Shown piece after piece: positions 1-6,215 of a DNA stretch of 12,836 nucleotides (its first letter is position 1; each line of letters starts with the position of its first letter). Where the stretch lies: contig JASLDK010000333.1 in the NCBI GenBank assembly GCA_030145945.1, positions 1 to 12,836 of the forward strand, in the 5' to 3' direction. The notes under the pieces were generated by a model. The model had not been told where the DNA came from and ran no database searches. It was given only the letters and a program-made list of their open reading frames with translations. Position numbers and translations under genes: made by a program. The stretch is from Nocardioides sp. Lineage in GTDB: Bacteria; Actinomycetota; Actinomycetes; Propionibacteriales; Nocardioidaceae.

Positions 1-1124
1 AACTCACGGAGCACCTCGATCTGGCGCGCCGGACCGTGGCAGGCGTGCACCTGGACGGATCGGTCGTCGGGGCGCAGCAACCGACCTGCGCGGTCCTCGA
101 CCGACGGCGCCCGGTTGGCGCGCAGATCTGCCTGCAACCACCCGAGCAGGTCGTCGGCGGTATCCGGATCGGGCGCCGCGCCGGCGTCCGCCGCCTCCCC
201 CGACGCAACCCGCGCGGTCAACACGGCGGCGAGCTCACGGGAGTCACGCCCGAGCGAGGCGAGCAGCGGATGCCCCGTCAGTTCGGCGGATTCGTCCTCC
301 GCCCGACTCCCGATCCGCACCTTCGCAGTGGCGATCGCGGCCCACAGCGCCGCCGACGGCTGGGCCAACCAGAGGTGCACGTCGCGATGTGTAGCGAGCG
401 CGACCAACAGGTCGATCTCGGTCTGCGGCAGCCGGGTGTGCCCGAACAACGACAGCCGGTCCGGCAGGTCCAGGCCGTCGATCTCTCCGTCACGCAGGGC
501 GGCACACACCCGCTCGTGGCGTACGTCGGGCGACTCCGCATGTCCGTCGCGGGCCATCCGGTCGACCAGGCGCCGCCACAGCTCCGCCTCCCACGTGAGG
601 TCGGCAGCCAACGATCCACCCGCACCATCGGTGTCGCGCCCCTCGCGCCAGTCCCGGACGAGTGCGGGCCGCTGGACGGCGTACGAGCTGAACAGCTCCG
701 CCAACCGCCGGGCCACGGACCACCGTCGGCTGCGGCGCTGCTCGCCGTCCTCTCCCTCAAGCCCGTGTCCGAGATGGGTGGCGAGCGTTGCGCACCACGG
801 CTCGCCCAGCGAGTCGTCGATGGTCGCGAGCAGCGGCCAGACCAGGCGATCGGGATGCCACGGATCGTCGCGATCCCGGCCCAGGAGCATGCCGACCAGC
901 GAGGCTGGTTGCAGGAAACGAACGCCCGCGCACACCCCGTCACCGCCGAGCGACCCTGCTCCGAGTCGGTGCGAGAGCCGCTGCGTGAGCCAACGCTCGA
1001 CACCGCGCGCCGGCACCACCACGACCTCGCTGGCGAACGGGTCCGCCAATGGCACCGCCAGGAGCTCGCCGAGCTGGTCGGCGAGCAGGTCGGTCCGCGC
1101 GGCGCGGTGCAGGTGGAGGGACAT
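1..1124 (-). CDS. recC: RecBCD enzyme subunit RecC (exodeoxyribonuclease V gamma), N-terminal 374 residues, cut by window edge
   Basis: Read on the minus strand from the ATG at 1124, the frame stays open for 374 codons and leaves the window at position 1. In RecBCD, RecC is the helicase-like but inactive subunit that holds RecB and RecD, splits the DNA strands and scans for the recombination hotspot. Recognition rests on my own reading against E. coli RecC. The start (SLHLHRAARTDLLADQLGE) fits the 'VYHSNRLDVLEAL' opening. Residues about 33-55 (VVVVPARGVERWLTQRLSHR) match 'ILVQSTGMAQWLQMTLSQKF'. Residues about 285-296 (HPLLASLGRDSR) match 'NPLLASWGKLGRD'. Residues about 356-373 (SVQVHACHGPARQIEVLR) match 'ITFHVCHSPQREVEVLH'. 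Order and spacing agree with a family of roughly 1,100 residues. No good Shine-Dalgarno is present, but TAACCT (complement of 1133-1138) lies 8 nt before the ATG, so the mRNA may be leaderless. recB and recD would be expected to the left of the window. Confidence 0.9.
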   Translation of the reverse strand, partial: MSLHLHRAARTDLLADQLGELLAVPLADPFASEVVVVPARGVERWLTQRLSHRLGAGSLGGDGVCAGVRFLQPASLVGMLLGRDRDDPWHPDRLVWPLLATIDDSLGEPWCATLATHLGHGLEGEDGEQRRSRRWSVARRLAELFSSYAVQRPALVRDWREGRDTDGAGGSLAADLTWEAELWRRLVDRMARDGHAESPDVRHERVCAALRDGEIDGLDLPDRLSLFGHTRLPQTEIDLLVALATHRDVHLWLAQPSAALWAAIATAKVRIGSRAEDESAELTGHPLLASLGRDSRELAAVLTARVASGEAADAGAAPDPDTADDLLGWLQADLRANRAPSVEDRAGRLLRPDDRSVQVHACHGPARQIEVLRE

Positions 1125-1132
1125 CGCCTGCG

Positions 1133-1138
1133 AGGTTA
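1133..1138 (-). promoter_or_regulatory. Candidate -10 box of recC (leaderless)
   Basis: On the minus strand TAACCT fits the actinobacterial TANNNT -10 motif and ends 8 nt before the recC ATG. This would put the transcription start at or next to the start codon. No convincing -35 was found. The proposal explains the missing ribosome binding site but is untested. Confidence 0.35.
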
Positions 1139-1181
1139 GTCGTCACCCACGACGCAAGGGGCTGGCGGGAGCGGGCGTGGC

Positions 1182-1304
1182 GGTGGCCGCTGCTCGTGTA
1201 ACACGCTGTCCACCTGACTACCCGGCGGTTCACGGCACCGAATCGGCCGAAATCAGCCACATCACTGCCGTGGACAGCGTGTTACATCACGAGCGGCCGC
1301 CACC
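1182..1304 (-). terminator. Long inverted repeat at the end of the patatin gene, probable terminator between patatin and recC
   Basis: The perfect core is GTAACACGCTGTCCAC at 1198-1213 and its reverse complement at 1270-1285 (16 bp, 56-nt loop). After a 3-nt bulge (1286-1288), 1289-1304 pairs with 1182-1197 at 14 of 16 positions, including a clean 6 bp next to the bulge. The right arm therefore runs through the patatin stop codon (1287-1289) into its last five codons. In the minus-strand transcript the hairpin begins at the end of the patatin ORF and closes before recC. No U-tract follows. The 162-nt gap between the two genes holds nothing else I can name. Confidence 0.6.
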
Positions 1305-2231
1305 CGCCAGCCACTCCTTCATCACGGCGCGCCCGCGCTCGATCGCGTCGTCGATGGCGTCCAGGTCGCTGCCGAGACGGGCCACGTCCGGCGAGCCGAG
1401 GGGTGGCCGCACCTCGACCAAGGTCGGTACGTCGGCCAGGGTCCCCTCGGCGAGGATCCGGTCGTCGTCGGCGTACGTCCGGAACCTGCCGATGTGGGCG
1501 GCACCTGCGGCCCGCCCGTGGCGCAGGAAGTACGGCGCCAGGATGACCCGCTCGAGCCGCGACGGCGGCTCGGCCTGCTGGTCGGCACGTCGCGTGCGGA
1601 GAGCCAGGACGTGGGTCGCGCCGTCGGCGAGCGCCGTGCGGAAGGGAACGCCTTCGGAGAGGCCGCCGTCGACGTACGTGCGGCCTCCCAGGCGCACGGG
1701 ACGCCCTGCCAGCAGCGGCATGCAGGCGCTGGCCCGCAACGACGTCTGCAGGCTCCTCCGGTCGGTGACGTGTGCCGCGAGATCGGCCGAACGGCCGGTC
1801 CGGGCATCCGTCGCCATCGGGTGGAAGCCGATCGGGTTGGCGAGGATCGCGTCGAAGTCCATCGGCGTGATCGCCTCATAGACGTGGTGCACGAGGTGCT
1901 TGAGATCCACCAACGGACCGCCGCGCAGGATCCGCCGCGGATCGGTCACCTTGGCCGCCGCCACCTCGGGGAAGCCCCAGCCGCGCATCCACCGCTGGGC
2001 CTCACCTGTCAGCAACCAGGCGCCGTTCAGCGCGCCGCCCGAGGTTCCGTAGATGTCGTCGAACGCCGTCGTCAGGCCGGCCTCGTCGAGTGCCAGCGCC
2101 ATCCCGGCGGAGTACGCCGACCGGTTGCCGCCGCCCTCGATGGCGAGCGCGATCCGGTGGCCGTCGGCGCGTTGGCCGGGGCGGCTCTTGGTGCGCAGAC
2201 GCTCACGGAGCGCCTCGATCAGGGTCGTCAC
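1287..2231 (-). CDS. Patatin-like phospholipase family protein (serine lipid acyl hydrolase)
   Basis: A protein of 314 residues with all three patatin signatures. The oxyanion glycines are in AIEGGGNRSAYSAGM (about 30-44). The nucleophile elbow is GTSGG with Ser64. The second member of the Ser-Asp dyad is Asp188 in YVDGGLSEG. Members hydrolyse acyl ester bonds of phospholipids or other lipids; this one has no signal peptide or membrane segment and is probably cytosolic. The start is the GTG at 2231, whose GTGA overlaps the TGA of the upstream acetyltransferase by 4 nt, which points to translational coupling. The frame is open further upstream, but that part lies inside the acetyltransferase gene and looks non-coding. 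The ORF end forms one arm of a long inverted repeat. The substrate cannot be told from sequence. Confidence 0.88.
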   Translation of the reverse strand: MTTLIEALRERLRTKSRPGQRADGHRIALAIEGGGNRSAYSAGMALALDEAGLTTAFDDIYGTSGGALNGAWLLTGEAQRWMRGWGFPEVAAAKVTDPRRILRGGPLVDLKHLVHHVYEAITPMDFDAILANPIGFHPMATDARTGRSADLAAHVTDRRSLQTSLRASACMPLLAGRPVRLGGRTYVDGGLSEGVPFRTALADGATHVLALRTRRADQQAEPPSRLERVILAPYFLRHGRAAGAAHIGRFRTYADDDRILAEGTLADVPTLVEVRPPLGSPDVARLGSDLDAIDDAIERGRAVMKEWLAGGGRS

Positions 2232-2815
2232 TCCGGGAGCTCGCGAACGACCCGGGCGGGGTTGCCGAGGGCCAGAACACCGGCAGGCAGGTCCTTGGTG
2301 ACGACGGATCCCGCCCCCACGACGGTGTTGGCGCCGATCGTGACGCCCGGGCACACGATCACGCCACCCCCGAGCCAGACGTTGTCGCCGATGGTGATCG
2401 GCTTCGCGGCCTCCCACTTGTCACGCCGCGCTCCCGCCTCCAGCGGGTGGATCGGCGTCAGCAGCTGGACGTTGGGCCCGATCTGCACGTCGTCGCCGAT
2501 CGTGATTGCCGCGACGTCGAGGGCGACCAGGCCGAAGTTCGCGAACGTGCGGGCACCGATCCGGATGTTGGCCCCGTAGTCGACCTGGAACGGCGGGCGG
2601 ATGGCCGTCTCCTCGCCGACCTCCCCCAGCAGGTCCGCCAGGATCGCCGTACGCCGTCCTCCCTCACGCACGCCGGTGGCGTTGTAGGCCTCGGACAGCT
2701 CCTGTGCCCGGAAGTAGGCCTCGACCAGTTCGGGGTCGTCGGCGAGATACCACTCGCCCGCGTCCATCCGTTCGCGCATGCTGCGACCGTCATCGGTGGG
2801 AGGCAGGTCCGTCAT
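2228..2815 (-). CDS. Sugar O-acetyltransferase of the maltose/galactoside acetyltransferase family (left-handed beta-helix)
   Basis: A protein of 195 residues, close to the E. coli Maa/LacA length. An N-terminal helical 'mac' domain (about 12-66, with MRERMDAGEWY and ILADLLGEVGE) precedes hexapeptide repeats (about 70-190). Family landmarks are PPFQVDYGANIRIG (74-87), FANFGLVALDVAAITIG, PIHPLEA with the likely catalytic His123, KPITIGDNVWLGGG (138-150) and GAGSVVTKDLPAGVLALGNPARVV near the end. Family enzymes move an acetyl group from acetyl-CoA to a sugar hydroxyl in the cytosol, usually as trimers. It is the first gene of an operon with the patatin gene. The ATG at 2815 is preceded only by a weak GGGG stretch; Met13 is a possible alternative start. 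The natural acceptor is unknown, so I give no gene symbol. Confidence 0.9.
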   Translation of the reverse strand: MTDLPPTDDGRSMRERMDAGEWYLADDPELVEAYFRAQELSEAYNATGVREGGRRTAILADLLGEVGEETAIRPPFQVDYGANIRIGARTFANFGLVALDVAAITIGDDVQIGPNVQLLTPIHPLEAGARRDKWEAAKPITIGDNVWLGGGVIVCPGVTIGANTVVGAGSVVTKDLPAGVLALGNPARVVRELPE

Positions 2816-2847
2816 GACCCCAGCCTGCCGGATGCCCCCACACCATC

Positions 2848-2896
2848 TGACACCGCTCGCAGGGTTTCAGGGCCTCAAAACCTGCGAGCGGTGTCA
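2848..2896 (-). terminator. Near-perfect 49-bp palindrome at the end of the PGPGW gene, probable terminator
   Basis: The arms TGACACCGCTCGCAGG (2848-2863) and its exact reverse complement (2881-2896) are 16 bp. Inside, TTT/AAA and AGG/CCT can pair across two mismatches, which makes the whole 49 bp an imperfect palindrome centred on 2872. The right arm starts exactly at the TGA stop codon of the PGPGW-type gene (2894-2896). In the minus-strand transcript this is a hairpin that begins with the stop codon, without a clear U-tract. It separates that operon from the acetyltransferase-patatin operon. Confidence 0.7.
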
Positions 2897-3406
2897 CTCG
2901 TCGCGGTGCCGCATCCGGTCCCGCTGCTCGTGAGCGTCGGCATCAGCCTCGGAGATCTCCCCGTCGAGCGCGGCCCGTGCCTCGGGCTTGCCGTGGAAGC
3001 GGCGGAACGAATAGACGATCAACGCCAGGGCGATCACACACGACAGCAGCAAGGTGATGCCGGTCCAGACGCCACCGGGCAACCACCAGTGCTCGGCGAT
3101 CGGCCACCAGTCGGGGGTGTCCGGGTCGACGAACCAGACCACGGCGAAACCGCCGAGGCACAGCGCACCGATGGTCGACATGATCACTCGCGGCCAGGTC
3201 TCGACCCCCTCTGCGGCAGCCCGCAGGGCCCGCAGCAGCACGGGATCGAGGAGTCGCTCCGCCCAGGTGTACTGCTGCGACAGCACCGCCAGGCCCGCCG
3301 CCATCAACAACAACCCCGGCCCCGGCAGCACGAGGGCCGCGATGCCGGCGAGCAGCAGCAGCCAGCCGAGGATCTCCAGCAGCAGGCGCTTCGCCGCACC
3401 GGTCAT
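2894..3406 (-). CDS. PGPGW-family transmembrane protein, function unknown
   Basis: A protein of 170 residues. The N-terminal hydrophobic hairpin (about 8-45) carries LPGPG at 27-31, the hallmark of the small PGPGW membrane-protein family, although the usual Trp is replaced by Leu here. Two more membrane segments lie at about 73-93 and 111-133. A charged C-terminal tail of about 35 residues (EARAALDGEISEADADAHE) is probably cytosolic. The start is the ATG at 3406: it overlaps the TGA of the SnoaL-like gene as ATGA and has GGGAGG 8 nt upstream. A longer frame to 3493 exists but would run inside the neighbouring gene. No function is established for the family, and coupling to the SnoaL-like gene is the only contextual clue. 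Confidence 0.8.
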   Translation of the reverse strand: MTGAAKRLLLEILGWLLLLAGIAALVLPGPGLLLMAAGLAVLSQQYTWAERLLDPVLLRALRAAAEGVETWPRVIMSTIGALCLGGFAVVWFVDPDTPDWWPIAEHWWLPGGVWTGITLLLSCVIALALIVYSFRRFHGKPEARAALDGEISEADADAHEQRDRMRHRDE

Positions 3407-3921
3407 CGCCTGTCCCTCCCGCCCGCGAACCTGTCGAGCCACTCCAGCACGTCCTCGTCGGCATTGCCATGGTCGGCAGCGATCCGCGCCCACTTCTGCG
3501 CCATCGCGTGGAAGCGCAGCGGGTTGTAGACGTCCTCCTCGCGCGAGAACAGCCCATCCCCGGCGTACGTCATGATCGTGATGTTGGGCTCGCTGAGCAT
3601 CGTCCCGTCGCCCGGGTCGGGCATCGGGTTGAGCACCTCGCAGACCAGCCGGTTCTGTTCGGCGTCCACGACCTGCCAGGAGATCGGGAAGCCCGGCATC
3701 ACCCGTCCGGGGTACGACGTCATGGTGCGCACCGACCAGGCGCGGATCTCGTCGCGGCCGCGGAAGGTGCCCATCGCGTGTTCGACGTATTCAGCGTCGG
3801 GCGTGAAGAGGTCGGCGTACCCCTCCCACTCGCCGGACTCCGCGAAGCCTGCGACCTGTTCGTGGAAGGCGGCGTAGGCCTCGGTGATCTCGTCGGCGGA
3901 GAACCTGGCTGCGGGGGGCAT
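3403..3921 (-). CDS. SnoaL-like / NTF2-fold protein
   Basis: A protein of 172 residues with the look of the NTF2/SnoaL cone fold. It has an N-terminal helix pair (ITEAYAAFHEQVAGFAESGEWEGYADLF), the characteristic LFTPDAEYVEH (38-48), then GTFRGRDEIRAW (51-62), and beta strands ending in ITIMTYAGDGLFSREEDVYNPLRF (114-137). The fold serves polyketide cyclases, ketosteroid-isomerase-like enzymes, dehydratases and non-catalytic binding proteins, so no reaction can be assigned. I chose the ATG at 3921; the frame also offers a TTG at 3933, and neither has a good ribosome binding site. It is the first gene of a two-gene operon with the PGPGW-type membrane protein and is divergent from the cyclase gene. 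The last 20 residues are Arg/Asp-rich. Confidence 0.82.
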   Translation of the reverse strand: MPPAARFSADEITEAYAAFHEQVAGFAESGEWEGYADLFTPDAEYVEHAMGTFRGRDEIRAWSVRTMTSYPGRVMPGFPISWQVVDAEQNRLVCEVLNPMPDPGDGTMLSEPNITIMTYAGDGLFSREEDVYNPLRFHAMAQKWARIAADHGNADEDVLEWLDRFAGGRDRR

Positions 3922-3982
3922 GGTCAGATCCAATCAGGTCGACGCAATAAGGCGGGGCCTGTCCCGACACTAGGCTGCGCAC
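3922..3982. promoter_or_regulatory. Divergent promoter region between the SnoaL-like gene and the cyclase; leaderless -10 for the cyclase
   Basis: About 60 bp separate the two divergent start codons. On the plus strand TAGGCT (3971-3976) fits TANNNT and ends 6 nt before the cyclase ATG, as expected for a leaderless mRNA; there is no Shine-Dalgarno. GGCGGGGC at 3951-3958 is complementary to GCCCCGCC at 3985-3992, which includes the G of the ATG. If a longer mRNA is made, this pairing could mask the start. I found no equally clear promoter for the SnoaL-like gene. Confidence 0.4.
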
Positions 3983-5554
3983 ATGCCCCGCCGGTCCACC
4001 TCCCGACGCAGCCCGTTCGGGGCGCGGGTGCTGGGGCCGCGCGACCAGGATCCCCGGCAGTTGCGGATCCGGGTGCAGGTCCTGCTCACCGTGATGCTGG
4101 TGATGACCAACGTCCTCGGCGCGGTGGTGGTGTTCGTCGTCAACACGTGGGCGATCCCGGCACCCAGCCCCACGAGCCCGATGATGGTGGCGTTGGCGAT
4201 CGCCATCCCGACGTACGTCGTGCTCGCCGCGATCGTCGGCGCGATCTGGGGCACCACGCTTGCCCTGCGCTCGCTGCGGTGGGCCACCCAGGCCGACGCC
4301 GATCCGGACCGCAGCCAACGCACCCGTGCGTTGCGCGTCCCGTTCACGCTGACCGTCGTGCAGTTCGTGACGTGGACGGGCGGCACCATCCTGTTCACCC
4401 TGCTGACCGTCTTCCTGCAGCCGTCGCGGACCCTTTCGACGGCGCTGACGGTCGGCGTGGGCGCCGTGGTGGTGACGGGCATCTGCTACCTGTTGGCGGA
4501 GTTCTCGCTGCGGCCGATCGCTGCCCGCGCGCTCGCGGACGTGCGGGTCACCGAGCGGATGCGCGGCGTCGGCGTCGGACCACGGATGGGCATCTTCTGG
4601 ATGCTCGGGACCGGTACGCCGATCGTCGGGCTGCTGATCACCTCCATCCTCGCCCTCACCGGCGGGCGCGAGCAGACGACGCTCAAGCAGATGGCGGTCG
4701 TGTCGATCGTGGTCTGCGGGGCCGTGCTGATCTTCGGCTTCCTGCTGACCGACCTCAACGCCCGCTCCGTCGTCGCGCCGCTGTTGTCGGTGCGGGACGC
4801 GATGCGGGAGGTCGAGGAGGGGCACCTCGACACCGATGTCGTCGTGTACGACGGCACCGAGCTCGGCCAGCTCCAGAGCGGGTTCAACAACATGGTCGCC
4901 GGGCTGCGCGAACGCGAGCAGATCCGCGACCTGTTCGGTCGTCACGTCGGCCAGGAGGTCGCTGCAGCCGCGGCAGCCCTCGGTGCCGGACAGATCGAGC
5001 TCGGCGGCGAGACCCGCGTGTGCTCGGTGCTCTTCGTCGATCTCGTCGGCTCGACGACGTACGCCACCGAGCACGGGCCGACCGAGGTGGTCGCAGTTCT
5101 CAACCGCTTCTTCGGCGTCGTTGTCGACGAGGTCGACCGCCACCACGGACTGGTCAACAAGTTCATCGGCGACGCCGTGCTGGCGATCTTCGGCGCGCCC
5201 GTCGAGCATCATGATCACGCCAGTGCGGCACTGTCGGCCGCTCGCGCCATCGCCGCCCGCCTCGCCGTGGAGGTGCCGGAGGTCGGTGCCGGCATCGGGG
5301 TCGCCACCGGCCAGGTGGTTGCGGGCAATGTCGGGCACGAGCAGCGCTTCGAATACACCGTGATCGGCGACGCCGTGAACTCCGCCGCCCGCCTCACCGA
5401 CCTCGCCAAGGACGCCCCCGGCCGGGTGCTGGTCTCGCAGGACTCCGTCGACGCCGCGGATCTCGGTGAGGCGGCCCGTTGGTCGGCGTACGGCGAGACG
5501 ACGCTGCGCGGACGCCCGACCCCGACGCGGTTGGCGGTGCTGGCGGGGACATAG
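3983..5554 (+). CDS. Membrane-anchored class III (IIIb) adenylate cyclase with HAMP domain
   Basis: A protein of 523 residues that should make cyclic AMP from ATP at the inner face of the membrane. Six hydrophobic segments at about 30-53, 67-92, 119-146, 152-175, 205-226 and 236-258 are followed by a HAMP linker (about 259-311) and a cyclase homology domain (about 340-520). Metal-binding Asp353 is in LFVDLVGST and Asp397 in NKFIGDA. The purine-contacting Lys393 precedes it. Asn466 and Arg470 in GDAVNSAARL are the transition-state residues. The second base-specifying position is Thr459 (EYTVIGD) rather than Asp, the mark of class IIIb cyclases. The architecture equals the mycobacterial Rv1318c/Rv1319c/Rv1320c/Rv3645 group. 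The gene is probably monocistronic, leaderless, and ends in a strong hairpin shared with the TetR gene. All catalytic positions are present, so I expect an active enzyme. Confidence 0.93.
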   Translation: MPRRSTSRRSPFGARVLGPRDQDPRQLRIRVQVLLTVMLVMTNVLGAVVVFVVNTWAIPAPSPTSPMMVALAIAIPTYVVLAAIVGAIWGTTLALRSLRWATQADADPDRSQRTRALRVPFTLTVVQFVTWTGGTILFTLLTVFLQPSRTLSTALTVGVGAVVVTGICYLLAEFSLRPIAARALADVRVTERMRGVGVGPRMGIFWMLGTGTPIVGLLITSILALTGGREQTTLKQMAVVSIVVCGAVLIFGFLLTDLNARSVVAPLLSVRDAMREVEEGHLDTDVVVYDGTELGQLQSGFNNMVAGLREREQIRDLFGRHVGQEVAAAAAALGAGQIELGGETRVCSVLFVDLVGSTTYATEHGPTEVVAVLNRFFGVVVDEVDRHHGLVNKFIGDAVLAIFGAPVEHHDHASAALSAARAIAARLAVEVPEVGAGIGVATGQVVAGNVGHEQRFEYTVIGDAVNSAARLTDLAKDAPGRVLVSQDSVDAADLGEAARWSAYGETTLRGRPTPTRLAVLAGT

Positions 5555-5611
5555 TCCCTGCTCAAAAGCACCAGACATCAGTGAATTCCGGTGCTTTTGA
5601 GCAGGGACTAT
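5551..5611. terminator. Bidirectional terminator: perfect 22-bp inverted repeat between the convergent cyclase and TetR genes
   Basis: The left arm (5551-5572) begins ATAGTCCCTGCTC and ends AAAAGCACC. The right arm (5590-5611) is its exact reverse complement over all 22 bases. The loop is 17 nt (5573-5589) and contains an EcoRI hexamer. The left arm starts one base before the cyclase TAG stop (5552-5554); the right arm ends 10 bp before the TetR stop (5622-5624). The hairpin works in both directions and has no U-tract, a form often seen in actinobacteria. A run of four A/T pairs lies in the middle of the stem. Confidence 0.85.
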
Positions 5612-5621
5612 CGGAGCCCGC

Positions 5622-6215
5622 TCAGGCCAGCGCGTCCAGCGCCTGACCGATCACGACGAGCAGCTTGGCCGGGTCGAGATCGACCTCCGTCGGTACGGCG
5701 GTCAGTTGGGCGTCGCGTTGCAGCACCGCGAGTCCGTGGACCGTGGCCCACCCGATCGTGACGAGCTCCTCGGTGGGGACCGAGGCGGCCCAACCGGTGG
5801 CCTGCGCGGTGGCGACCACCTCCAGCATCAGGCCGCGGTGGGCCAGCCGTGCCTCGCACAGACGGGGGTCGTCGGGGTGGAGCAGCTCGGGGCGGAACAT
5901 GACGTCGAACAGGGTCGGCTGCTGGGCGGCGAAGGACACATAGGCGACTCCTGCGGCCGTGACCTGTCGACCACCAGCCGGCTCGACGCCGGCCACCGCG
6001 ACCCGCGTCTGGGCCAACAACGACTCGAAGCCCTCGACCGCGAGGGCCGTGAACAGTCCGGCGCGGTCGTCGAAGTGGTGGGCGGTCGCCTGGTGGGAGA
6101 CCCCGACCCGGCGGGCGATGGCGCGCAGGCTGGCCTTGGCCGGGCCGCAGGCGGCGATCTCCTGCTCGGCGGCGCGGAGCAGCCGCTGGCGCAGGTCGAT
6201 GCTCCGGGACTTCAC
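5622..6215 (-). CDS. TetR-family transcriptional regulator with WHG-type C-terminal domain
   Basis: A protein of 197 residues. The N-terminal HTH spans about 8-55 (RQRLLRAAEQEIAACG, then LRAIARRVGVSHQATAHHF, then DRAGLFTALAVEGF), typical of TetR DNA-binding domains. The C-terminal ligand-binding part includes PTLFDVMFRPELL (100-112) and GWATVHGLAVL (155-165); the W-x-x-x-H-G arrangement is that of the WHG subgroup. The start is the GTG at 6215, whose GTGA overlaps the MMPL stop codon, so the two genes form one translationally coupled operon. A longer frame runs upstream but only inside the MMPL gene. By common TetR practice it probably represses its own operon, and the palindromes at 9233-9268 before the MMPL gene are the obvious operator candidate. 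The inducer is unknown, possibly the transported lipid or an acyl-CoA. Confidence 0.9.
   Translation of the reverse strand: MKSRSIDLRQRLLRAAEQEIAACGPAKASLRAIARRVGVSHQATAHHFDDRAGLFTALAVEGFESLLAQTRVAVAGVEPAGGRQVTAAGVAYVSFAAQQPTLFDVMFRPELLHPDDPRLCEARLAHRGLMLEVVATAQATGWAASVPTEELVTIGWATVHGLAVLQRDAQLTAVPTEVDLDPAKLLVVIGQALDALA

Noticed and set aside
1198..1285. DnaA boxes or a replication origin in the recC-patatin gap
   Set aside because: TGTCCAC only loosely resembles part of a DnaA box, there is no AT-rich stretch and no box cluster.
115..1881. Long plus-strand open frame (588 codons)
   Set aside because: It spans recC and the patatin gene on the opposite strand, is Ser/Arg-rich without any recognisable domain, and both minus-strand genes have clear family motifs.
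3791..5578. Minus-strand open frame of 595 codons over the cyclase gene
   Set aside because: The composition (His/Arg/Gly/Asp-rich, low complexity) is that of an antisense shadow in high-GC DNA, while the plus strand encodes an intact cyclase.
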